A model generated the notes under the pieces. It was not told the DNA's origin. It did not search any database and saw only the letters and a program-made list of their open reading frames with translations. From CAUVKI01 sp963552605 (GTDB lineage Bacteria; Bacillota; Clostridia; Tissierellales; Peptoniphilaceae), in contig CAUVKI010000005.1 in NCBI GenBank assembly GCA_963552605.1, positions 16,210 to 80,209 of the forward strand: 64,000 bases of DNA, written 5' to 3'. This document shows positions 1-6,970 of the stretch, one piece after another; the stretch's first letter is position 1, and each line of letters starts with the position of its first letter. The translations under genes were made by a program, and so were the position numbers.

Positions 1-1487
1 TTTGTCTTTTGATTTTGGACGGCTTCGGTCTGAGAAACGAAACCGAAGGAAACGCCGTGAAAAATGCTTCGACTCCCAATATAGACGCTCTGGTAAAAAA
101 ATGGGGAATGACCGAACTTAACGCCTCAGGGGAGGCGGTCGGACTTCCAAAGGGGCAAATGGGCAACTCAGAAGTGGGACATCTCGCAATAGGTTCGGGG
201 CGGATCATTTATCAAGACTTGGCTCTGATTTCAAAAGAAATTTCCGACGGCAGCTTCTATGAAAAAAAAGCTTTCGATTTTCTTGAAAAGCTTAAATCCG
301 AAGGAGGAAATCTCCACCTTATCGGACTTCTTTCAAAGGGCGGGGTGCACAGTCATATGGAGCACCTAAAGGCGTTGCTTTTGCTCTCAAAGAAAAAATA
401 TGACCCTGAAAGGGTTTTTGTTCACGCTTTTACGGACGGGAGAGATGTAAAGATAAATTCCTCGCTTACGGACATTCCTGAACTTTCGGACTTTATGAAA
501 AGAGAAGAAGTCGGTACACTCTCAAGCATATGCGGAAGATATTACGCCATGGACAGAGATAAACGCTGGGAAAGAATTGAAGAATGCTACAAGATGCTTG
601 TAGGAAAGACCGAGATTTGCAGAAAATCTCCGATAGATGTCTGCAAGGAATTTCACGAGAAAGGGATTACGGATGAATTTTTCAAACCCGTGAGATTTTC
701 AAAAGACGGGGTAGTCAAAGAAGGAGATGCCGTGATATTTTTCAACTTCAGACCCGACAGAGGAAGAGAGCTTACCCGTGTGTTGGCGGAGGAGGATTTC
801 AAGGAATTTAAGAGGGATTTCATCTGCAATAATATGCTTACAATGACGGAATACGATTCAAGTTTTAAAAATGTGAAAGTCATATATAAAAAGGAAAAGG
901 TGAAGAACACTCTTAGCGAAACCGTTTCAAAAAACGGATTAAAACAGCTGAAGATTGCAGAAACTGAAAAATATGCGCATGTTACATTTTTTCTAAACGG
1001 AGGGAGAGAAGAACCTTTCGAGGGGGAGGACAGAATTTTAGTACCTTCTCCCAAGGTCGCAACCTATGACCTTAAACCCGAAATGAGCGCAAGGGAAATT
1101 ACCGAAAAATTGGTCAAAGCCATTCACTCCGAAAAGTATGATGCAATAATCGTGAATTATGCAAATCCCGATATGGTGGGGCATACCGGTTCGTATGAAG
1201 CGGCAGTGAAAGCCATAGAAGTTGTAGACGAGTGCTTAGGAGAGGTTAGGGCGGCAGCGGAAGAGAGGGGTGTCGTCCTTATGCTTACAGCAGACCACGG
1301 AAACAGCGAGGAGATGATTGGAGAACACCTTACCACTCACACCACAAATCCCGTATTTTTCACATTGTGCGGCAAAAAAACATCTTTGAGAAAAGGAGGA
1401 CTTTCCGATATCTCCCCGACAATTTTAGAGCTTTTGGGAGTGGAAAAGCCGAAGGAGATGACAGGCGAAAGCCTTATAGTAAAATAG
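1..1487 (+). CDS. gpmI: 2,3-bisphosphoglycerate-independent phosphoglycerate mutase (5' end outside window)
   Basis: Interconverts 3- and 2-phosphoglycerate in lower glycolysis, in the cytoplasm, using two metal ions and a phosphoserine intermediate. The frame is open from the first bases and begins inside the conserved LLILDGFG block, so only a few N-terminal residues are missing and the true start lies upstream. Visible hallmarks are the metal-binding Asp of LDGFG, the nucleophile Ser in GQMGNSEVGH (codon 168-170), the PDMVGHTG block and the LTADHGN metal site near the C-terminus. About 495 residues are present against roughly 510 in the family, with the usual inserted phosphotransferase domain. 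The stop overlaps the ribosome binding site of enolase, so the two are one transcript, as in many Bacillota glycolytic operons. Confidence 0.96.
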   Translation, partial: CLLILDGFGLRNETEGNAVKNASTPNIDALVKKWGMTELNASGEAVGLPKGQMGNSEVGHLAIGSGRIIYQDLALISKEISDGSFYEKKAFDFLEKLKSEGGNLHLIGLLSKGGVHSHMEHLKALLLLSKKKYDPERVFVHAFTDGRDVKINSSLTDIPELSDFMKREEVGTLSSICGRYYAMDRDKRWERIEECYKMLVGKTEICRKSPIDVCKEFHEKGITDEFFKPVRFSKDGVVKEGDAVIFFNFRPDRGRELTRVLAEEDFKEFKRDFICNNMLTMTEYDSSFKNVKVIYKKEKVKNTLSETVSKNGLKQLKIAETEKYAHVTFFLNGGREEPFEGEDRILVPSPKVATYDLKPEMSAREITEKLVKAIHSEKYDAIIVNYANPDMVGHTGSYEAAVKAIEVVDECLGEVRAAAEERGVVLMLTADHGNSEEMIGEHLTTHTTNPVFFTLCGKKTSLRKGGLSDISPTILELLGVEKPKEMTGESLIVK

Positions 1488-1495
1488 GAGGATTT

Positions 1496-2776
1496 ATGTC
1501 TAAGATACTGAATGTGTATGCAAAGGAAATGCTGGACTCAAGGGGCAATCCCACGCTTGAAGCGGAGGTCTGGACGGAGCTTGGAGGATATGGAACTGCA
1601 ATGGTTCCCTCCGGGGCTTCCACCGGAGAATATGAGGCGGTGGAGCTTAGAGACGCAGATACGGGCAGATACTCGGGAAAAGGCGTTAAACGTGCGGTGA
1701 GGAATGTCAACGAAATCATAAAGCCATTGGTGGTCGGATTAAATTCCACGGATCAGGCTCTTATAGATAAGACTTTGATTGACAGAGACGGAACGGATAA
1801 TAAGAGCCTTTTGGGTGCAAATGCAATGCTAGGAGTTTCCCTCGCCGCCGCAAGAGCAGCCGCAAATGAACTTAAGGCGGAGTTTTATGAATATATAGGC
1901 GGGTTGCAGGCAAACACTCTCCCCGCTCCGATGATGAATATTCTCAACGGAGGAGCTCATGCGGACAATAATCTGGATATACAGGAATTTATGATCTTTC
2001 CGTTAGGATTTGCTCGCTACTCGGAAGCGTTAAGAGCGGGAGTGGAGATTTATCACAGCCTTAAGTCGGTGCTTAAGAAAAACGGTCTTTCCACCGGAGT
2101 GGGAGATGAGGGAGGCTTTGCTCCAAACTTAAAATCGAATGCACAAGCTTTGGAAATTATGAGCGAAGCCGTAAGAGCGGCAGGGTATTCCTTGGATAGG
2201 GAAGTGTTTTTTGCACTTGATGTTGCGGCGAGTGAATTTTATGACGAAGAAAAAAAGCTATACCGTCTTAAGGGAGAGGAACGCTCTTTGACATCGGACG
2301 AAATGATTGAATACTATGAGGAGCTTGTCAAAAACTATCCGATTGTATCAATCGAGGACGGGTTGGACGAAAACGACTGGGAAGGCTGGAAGAAACTTAC
2401 GAAAAAATTAGGAAATAAAATTCAGTTGGTGGGCGACGACTTATTTGTTACGAATACCAAAAAACTCCAAAGAGGGTTTGATGAAGAGGCGGCAAACGCC
2501 ATTTTGGTTAAACCGAATCAAATCGGCACTCTGACCGAAACTATGCAGACCGTCAAGCTTGCAAAAAATAACGGCTATAATACGATTATAAGCCACCGTT
2601 CGGGTGAAACCGAGGATACCACGATAGCGGATTTGGCAGTGGCTTTAAGTTCGGGACAGATAAAGACGGGTGCGCCGTGCCGAACCGACAGAGTGGCAAA
2701 GTATAACAGGCTTTTAAGGATAGAACAATATCTGGGGCTGTCGGCGGATTATTCAAAAATCCCGCTTCGCCCCTAG
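1496..2776 (+). CDS. eno: Enolase (phosphopyruvate hydratase)
   Basis: Dehydrates 2-phosphoglycerate to phosphoenolpyruvate. I start it at the ATG at 1496, preceded by AGGAGG at 1486-1491; this gives 426 aa with the canonical MSKILNVYAKEMLDSRGNPT N-terminus. A longer in-frame opening to 1367 lies inside gpmI and is not the start. Catalytic landmarks are GDEGGFAPN (general acid Glu), the metal ligands in the SIEDGL and VGDDLF blocks, the lysine in VKPNQIGT and the enolase signature ISHRSGETEDTTIADL. Normal length and no anomalies. It lies 8 nt after gpmI and is probably co-transcribed. The following gene, secG, has its own promoter. Confidence 0.98.
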   Translation: MSKILNVYAKEMLDSRGNPTLEAEVWTELGGYGTAMVPSGASTGEYEAVELRDADTGRYSGKGVKRAVRNVNEIIKPLVVGLNSTDQALIDKTLIDRDGTDNKSLLGANAMLGVSLAAARAAANELKAEFYEYIGGLQANTLPAPMMNILNGGAHADNNLDIQEFMIFPLGFARYSEALRAGVEIYHSLKSVLKKNGLSTGVGDEGGFAPNLKSNAQALEIMSEAVRAAGYSLDREVFFALDVAASEFYDEEKKLYRLKGEERSLTSDEMIEYYEELVKNYPIVSIEDGLDENDWEGWKKLTKKLGNKIQLVGDDLFVTNTKKLQRGFDEEAANAILVKPNQIGTLTETMQTVKLAKNNGYNTIISHRSGETEDTTIADLAVALSSGQIKTGAPCRTDRVAKYNRLLRIEQYLGLSADYSKIPLRP

Positions 2777-2799
2777 GGCTTGAGGATTAAACAAAAACA

Positions 2800-2828
2800 T
2801 TGCAATTAAGCTAAGCTTATGCTAGAAT
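2800..2828 (+). promoter_or_regulatory. Sigma-A promoter for secG-hppA
   Basis: TTGCAA at 2800-2805 and TAGAAT at 2823-2828 are separated by 17 bp, with an extended -10 TG at 2820-2821. It lies in the eno-secG gap about 45 bp before the secG start. Identified by eye only. Confidence 0.7.
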
Positions 2829-2872
2829 ACGACCTTGTGAATAAACATAATCGGAGTTTGAGGGGGTGTGTT

Positions 2873-3100
2873 ATGTCTACATTATTGTCCGTTATCATTG
2901 TCATTTCCGCAATTATTGTTACGGCTTCCGTGATAATGCAGGAGGGCAAGGAGAGAGGAGACGCAACGTTTGTGCCGCCGGAACCCATCTGGGGTCCGAA
3001 CAAAGGCATAGGGCGTGAATTTATGCTAAAGAGAGTGACTATTGTTGCTACAGCGGTATTTATGATTTCCACACTGGGCTTGCTTATGGTAAGCAAATAA
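2873..3100 (+). CDS. secG: Preprotein translocase subunit SecG
   Basis: A small inner-membrane partner of SecYE that assists SecA-driven export. The product is 75 aa if started at the ATG at 2873, after a G-rich ribosome site (GAGGGGGTG). The longer frame to 2819 runs over the promoter. Two membrane helices are visible (about residues 2-20 and 52-72) around the conserved cytoplasmic loop with MQEGKERG, which matches the family's Q-x-GK-x-x-G loop. SecG after enolase is a common Bacillota arrangement, although the usual next genes rnr and smpB are absent and hppA follows 12 nt later. Confidence 0.9.
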   Translation: MSTLLSVIIVISAIIVTASVIMQEGKERGDATFVPPEPIWGPNKGIGREFMLKRVTIVATAVFMISTLGLLMVSK

Positions 3101-3112
3101 AGGGGGATTTTT

Positions 3113-5107
3113 ATGACTGTGTTGTATGCCGGTGCAGGGGTAGGAGTTTTAGCTTTGCTTTTTGCTTTCTATAAGCTCAGCTACATCAACAAGCAATCGC
3201 CCGGCAATCAAAAAATGGTGGAGATTTCCACTTATATTCACGACGGAGCGATGGCGTTCTTAAAGAGAGAATATAAAGCTCTCGCAATATTCATAGTGGT
3301 TCTTTTCGGAATTTTGACTTTCTCATTGGGAGCAAGTCAGGCTGTTTGCTTCCTTGTCGGAGCGATTTTTTCCATACTTGCGGGATATATCGGTATGAAT
3401 GCGGCAACTCGTGCAAATGTGAGAACTTCCAATGCCGCTATGGAGTCGGGAATGCCTAAGGCTTTAAATGTGGCTTTCTCCGGCGGAACGGTTATGGGAA
3501 TGTGCGTCGTGGGTTTGGGAATTATAGGAGTATCCGTACTTTTTGTAATTTTTGATGACCCCGCAGTTATCACAAGTTTCAGCTTGGGAGCGTCTTCCAT
3601 AGCTTTGTTTGCAAGAGTGGGAGGAGGAATTTATACCAAAGCCGCAGATGTGGGAGCGGATTTGGTAGGTAAAGTTGAAGCGGGAATACCCGAGGACGAC
3701 CCCAGAAACCCTGCGGTTATTGCGGACAATGTGGGTGATAATGTTGGAGATGTGGCAGGAATGGGAGCCGATCTTTTCGAATCATATGTCGGAGCGATTA
3801 TTTCCGCAATCACATTAGGTAATTTTGCTTATCCCGACAAGGGAGTTTTTTATGCGGTTTCAATTGCGGCTGTGGGAATTTTAGCATCCATCGTTGCGGT
3901 GTTTTTTGTGAAGGGAGATAAAAACCCTCAGAAGTCGCTAAATATGGGTACAATTATAAGCTCGATTTTAACGCTGGTAATAAGTTTCTTCCTCTGCGAA
4001 TATTTCTTGGGAACAAACAGACCTTTCTTTGCAATTCTTGCGGGAATAGCAGTGGGGCTTTTAATCTCCAAGGTTACGGAAATCTACACCTCGGCGGATT
4101 ATAAATTCGTAAAAGAAATCGGAAAAGAGTCGGAAACCGGAGCTTCCACGAATATAATTTCGGGGCTTGCCGTAGGAATGAAATCAACCGCTATTCCGAT
4201 TGTTGCAATTGCAGTAGGAATTATAGTTGCATATTTTGCATCGGGAGGAGCTGAAGATCCCTCTTTGGGATTATACGGAATTTCCCTCGCCGCAGTGGGT
4301 ATGCTCTCAACTTCGGCTATGACCATCGCCGTTGACGCATATGGCCCTATCGCGGACAATGCGGGAGGTATTGCCGAGATGTGCGAACTTCCTGAAAATG
4401 TTAGAGAGATTACGGATACCTTGGATTCCGTCGGAAACACAACAGCAGCTATCGGAAAGGGATTTGCAATCGGTTCTGCCGCTCTTACGGCACTGGCACT
4501 TTTCTCTTCATACACTTCCGTGGTCAAGCTTTCGGGAATTGATGTGACAAAACCCTCCGTAGTGGCGGGATTGTTCATCGGAGGAATGCTTCCCTTTGTA
4601 TTCTCGGCACTCACTATGAGTGCGGTGGGAAAAGCGGCTCACTCGATGATTGAAGAAGTTAGAAGACAATTTAGGGAAATCCCCGGAATTATGAAGGGCG
4701 AGGCGAAACCCGAATACGCGACCTGTGTGGATATTTCCACGGGAGCGGCAATTCGCGAGATGGTTCTTCCGGGATTGTTGGCGGTTGTAGTTCCGGTTAT
4801 TGTCGGAGTGGTATTGGGAGCTGAAGCTCTTGGGGGACTGCTTGCAGGCTCTCTTGTGACCGGCGTGCTTATGGCGATATTTATGTCAAATGCCGGAGGT
4901 GCATGGGATAACGCAAAAAAGTATATTGAGTCGGGAAAACACGGCGGAAAAGGTTCCGAAGCTCACAAAGCTGCAGTTACGGGAGATACCGTCGGTGATC
5001 CTTTCAAAGATACTTCAGGGCCGTCTCTTAACATTTTAATTAAACTTATGACAGTTGTATCTCTGGTTTTTGCCGGAGCAAATATTTTCGGAAACGGTTT
5101 ATTCTAA
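3113..5107 (+). CDS. hppA: Membrane-bound ion-pumping pyrophosphatase (K+-dependent type)
   Basis: Couples hydrolysis of pyrophosphate to H+ or Na+ export across the cytoplasmic membrane, recovering energy from biosynthetic PPi. It has 664 aa with about 16 membrane helices. The catalytic loop DVGADLVGKVEAG followed by EDDPRNP and DNVGDNVGD is present, as is the second acidic cluster DTVGDPFKDTSGPSLN at the C-terminus. The block GNTTAAIGKG carries Ala and Gly at the positions that are Lys and Thr in K+-independent enzymes, so I assign the K+-dependent subfamily. Whether it pumps Na+ or H+ cannot be decided by eye. The start follows AGGGGGA at about 3101. A strong terminator follows the stop. 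Confidence 0.95.
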   Translation: MTVLYAGAGVGVLALLFAFYKLSYINKQSPGNQKMVEISTYIHDGAMAFLKREYKALAIFIVVLFGILTFSLGASQAVCFLVGAIFSILAGYIGMNAATRANVRTSNAAMESGMPKALNVAFSGGTVMGMCVVGLGIIGVSVLFVIFDDPAVITSFSLGASSIALFARVGGGIYTKAADVGADLVGKVEAGIPEDDPRNPAVIADNVGDNVGDVAGMGADLFESYVGAIISAITLGNFAYPDKGVFYAVSIAAVGILASIVAVFFVKGDKNPQKSLNMGTIISSILTLVISFFLCEYFLGTNRPFFAILAGIAVGLLISKVTEIYTSADYKFVKEIGKESETGASTNIISGLAVGMKSTAIPIVAIAVGIIVAYFASGGAEDPSLGLYGISLAAVGMLSTSAMTIAVDAYGPIADNAGGIAEMCELPENVREITDTLDSVGNTTAAIGKGFAIGSAALTALALFSSYTSVVKLSGIDVTKPSVVAGLFIGGMLPFVFSALTMSAVGKAAHSMIEEVRRQFREIPGIMKGEAKPEYATCVDISTGAAIREMVLPGLLAVVVPVIVGVVLGAEALGGLLAGSLVTGVLMAIFMSNAGGAWDNAKKYIESGKHGGKGSEAHKAAVTGDTVGDPFKDTSGPSLNILIKLMTVVSLVFAGANIFGNGLF

Positions 5108-5116
5108 ATAACAAAA

Positions 5117-5145
5117 AAGCTCTCGAGGTTTGAGGGCTTTTTTTT
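5117..5145 (+). terminator. Intrinsic terminator after hppA
   Basis: Stem AAGCTCTC (5117-5124) pairs with GAGGGCTT (5132-5139) through one wobble, followed by a run of T to 5145. Confidence 0.85.
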
Positions 5146-5150
5146 ATTGA

Positions 5151-5424
5151 TTTCAAGTATGGGGAGCAGTGGAAATAAAAGCCTATATGACATATATCGT
5201 AAGGAACAGTACGAAAGATGACAAAGAAACTGTGAAGAAAATCTTTGATGAAGTCTTGGAAGAGAAAGGGGAAAATGAAATGGAAACTATGCTTGATGTT
5301 TTGACGAGGGAAGCGGTGGAAAAGACCAAAAAGGAAAGTGCCGTTAAAATAGCAAAACAGATGGTTCTTTTGGATTTTTCATTAAAGGATATTACGGCTG
5401 CAGCGGAAAATTCTTCAAACTCGC
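5151..5424 (+). pseudogene. Remnant of an Rpn/PD-(D/E)XK-nuclease transposase C-terminus
   Basis: The frame opens after a stop at 5148 and encodes an acidic tail (MTYIVRNSTKDD..., KTKKESAVKIAKQM...). It resembles the C-terminal tail of the Rpn-family gene at 55090-55983 (compare KESSVKIAKRLITLGLAMKD with KESAVKIAKQMVLLDFSLKD). The nuclease domain is missing. The same frame runs on to 5663 by chance, but that part is the rpmF promoter and rpmF read out of frame, so I end the remnant where the promoter starts. A GTG at 5169 could start translation, but a functional product is unlikely. It occupies the place where DUF177 (yceD) often precedes rpmF. Confidence 0.65.
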
Positions 5425-5453
5425 TTGACATTGTGAGATTGTGCCGATATAAT
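5425..5453 (+). promoter_or_regulatory. Perfect consensus sigma-A promoter for rpmF
   Basis: TTGACA at 5425-5430 and TATAAT at 5448-5453 are separated by exactly 17 bp. Transcription would begin near 5460, about 35 nt before the L32 start. Full consensus fits a highly expressed ribosomal protein gene. Confidence 0.85.
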
Positions 5454-5494
5454 ACCCGAGTGAAAATAATGAAAGCTGTTGAGGAGGTGTCATT

Positions 5495-5674
5495 ATGGCA
5501 GTACCTAAGAGAAAAACTTCCAAAGCCAGAAGAGATAAGAGGAGAGCTTCCTCATATGTGCTTCCCAAGGTTGCTATGGCTGAGTGCCCGAGATGCCATG
5601 CGAAAAAATTACCGCATCACGTTTGTTTGGAGTGCGGATACTATAAGGACGAAGAAGTCATAGCAGTGGAGTAA
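5495..5674 (+). CDS. rpmF: Large ribosomal subunit protein bL32
   Basis: A 59-residue zinc-ribbon protein of the 50S subunit. The ATG at 5495 is preceded by GAGGAGGTG at 5481-5489. The protein begins MAVPKRKTSKARRDKRRAS, the diagnostic L32 N-terminus, and carries two Cys pairs (CPRC at 31-34 and CLEC at 44-47) that bind zinc. It ends DEEVIAVE, as expected. The gene is short and lies inside a longer spurious frame (5169-5663), so a length-based gene finder could miss it. rpmF directly before plsX is a classic linkage of ribosome and lipid synthesis genes. A terminator-like hairpin separates the two. Confidence 0.97.
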   Translation: MAVPKRKTSKARRDKRRASSYVLPKVAMAECPRCHAKKLPHHVCLECGYYKDEEVIAVE

Positions 5675-5687
5675 GTTCGATTTAAGA

Positions 5688-5713
5688 AAGATGTGTAATT
5701 CACATCTTTTTTT
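5688..5713 (+). terminator. Intrinsic terminator between rpmF and plsX
   Basis: A perfect 8-bp stem, AAGATGTG (5688-5695) with CACATCTT (5701-5708), has a 5-nt loop and T-rich tail. No clear separate plsX promoter is seen, so partial readthrough from the rpmF promoter may set the rpmF:plsX ratio. Confidence 0.8.
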
Positions 5714-5751
5714 AATATTTGGAGAAATTTTTCTATGAGTGAGGAAATTTT

Positions 5752-6750
5752 ATGAAAATTCTCGTTGATACCCTGGGAAGTGACTTGGGGGCTTTGGAAA
5801 TAGTCAAAGGAGCTTTATCAGCCTCAAAGGAGTTGGATTATACTCCCGTTTTTTTGGGGGAGTCCGAATTTCTTTCTTCTGAATTGAAGAATGAAAAAAA
5901 TTATGAAATCGTATCTGCAAATGAAGTAATAGAAAATAATGAAGAACCGGCATTTGCAGTTAGACGCAAAAAAAACAGTTCAATAACGGTCGGGGCGACT
6001 TTGCTTAAAAAGAATGAAGCCGACGGAATGTTTTCCTGCGGCTCCACAGGGGCATTGCTTGCAGCGGGACTCTTCATTGTGGGAAGGATTTCCGGAATAG
6101 AGCGTGCGGCAATTTCCGTCTTTTTACCTGCGGCAAACGGTCATGTGCTTCTGACCGACTGCGGTGCCAATATGGATACCAAACCCGATATGTTGGTTCA
6201 ATTTGCGATAATGGGAGAATCATATGCAAGGCTCGTAATGGGCAAGCCCGAACCCAAAGTTGCACTCTTAAATGTGGGTGCTGAGGAAGGAAAGGGTAAT
6301 TTGTCGGTTAAGGAAGCTTATGAGCTTTTGAAGTCCAGGGACTTGAATTTTATAGGAAACATTGAGGGGAGAGATTTGTTCTCGGGTGCTGCAGATGTAG
6401 TTGTGGCGGACGGTTTCTCGGGAAATATTGCATTAAAAACCATAGAAGGTACGGCAACTTCTTTGATGAAAGAGTTAAAGGAGGGCATTCTTTCATCTTA
6501 TAAATCCAAACTCGGAGCTTTACTTATGAAAGATGTGCTCTCCAAGGTGAAAAATCGATTGGACTATCGTTCGGTTGGAGGTGCGCCGCTTTTGGGATTG
6601 AATAAGCCCTTATTTAAAGGACACGGAAGCTCCGATGAACGAGCGGTGCATAACGGGATTTTGCAACTTGGAAAGTTTATAGAAAGAGATGTTATAAAAA
6701 ACATTGAGGAAAAATTATCGGCAAATTTGGGAGGTAACAATGATGCGTGA
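5752..6750 (+). CDS. plsX: Phosphate acyltransferase PlsX
   Basis: Makes acyl-phosphate from acyl-ACP for the PlsX/PlsY route to phosphatidic acid; a peripheral cytoplasmic enzyme. It has 332 aa, the family's usual length. Recognisable blocks are the VDTLGSD N-terminus (MDxMGGD in many homologues), SCGSTGALLAAG, LTDCGAN, LLNVGAEEGKGN, VVADGFSGNIALK and the GAPLLGLNKP-type C-terminal loop. The start follows GAGG at 5741. A six-codon frame at 5735-5755 overlaps this start. The gene overlaps acpP by 11 nt, matching their roles in the same pathway. Confidence 0.95.
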   Translation: MKILVDTLGSDLGALEIVKGALSASKELDYTPVFLGESEFLSSELKNEKNYEIVSANEVIENNEEPAFAVRRKKNSSITVGATLLKKNEADGMFSCGSTGALLAAGLFIVGRISGIERAAISVFLPAANGHVLLTDCGANMDTKPDMLVQFAIMGESYARLVMGKPEPKVALLNVGAEEGKGNLSVKEAYELLKSRDLNFIGNIEGRDLFSGAADVVVADGFSGNIALKTIEGTATSLMKELKEGILSSYKSKLGALLMKDVLSKVKNRLDYRSVGGAPLLGLNKPLFKGHGSSDERAVHNGILQLGKFIERDVIKNIEEKLSANLGGNNDA

Positions 6751-6970
6751 AAAGGTGTTTAAGATTTTAAGAGAGGAATTTTCCTCTTACAAAGGAGAAT
6801 TTTCGGAAAACACGGATTTCCTTGATGATCTGAAAGCGGATTCCGTGGACATTGTGGGTTTTGTAATGAGTCTTGAAGAAGCTTTCGATATGGAGTTTAC
6901 CGATGAGGATATAGAGGGAGTGCGTACTGTGGGAGATGTGTTAAACGCCCTTTCCAAAAAATTAAAATGA
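6740..6970 (+). CDS. acpP: Acyl carrier protein
   Basis: A small acidic four-helix carrier of fatty acyl chains. I start at the first of two adjacent ATGs (6740 or 6743), with GAGGT at 6731-6735; this gives 76 aa. The phosphopantetheine attachment serine is in LKADSVDIVG, a DSV variant of the usual DSL. Helix II (EEAFDMEFTDEDI) and the helix-III region (VRTVGDVLNAL) follow normally. The gene overlaps plsX upstream, and its stop overlaps the smc start as ATGA, so plsX, acpP and smc are translationally coupled. Confidence 0.93.
   Translation: MMREKVFKILREEFSSYKGEFSENTDFLDDLKADSVDIVGFVMSLEEAFDMEFTDEDIEGVRTVGDVLNALSKKLK

Noticed and set aside
5425..5663. Continuation of the Rpn-remnant frame to 5663 as one 164-aa protein
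   Set aside because: This part overlaps a perfect promoter and the clearly coding L32 gene in another frame.
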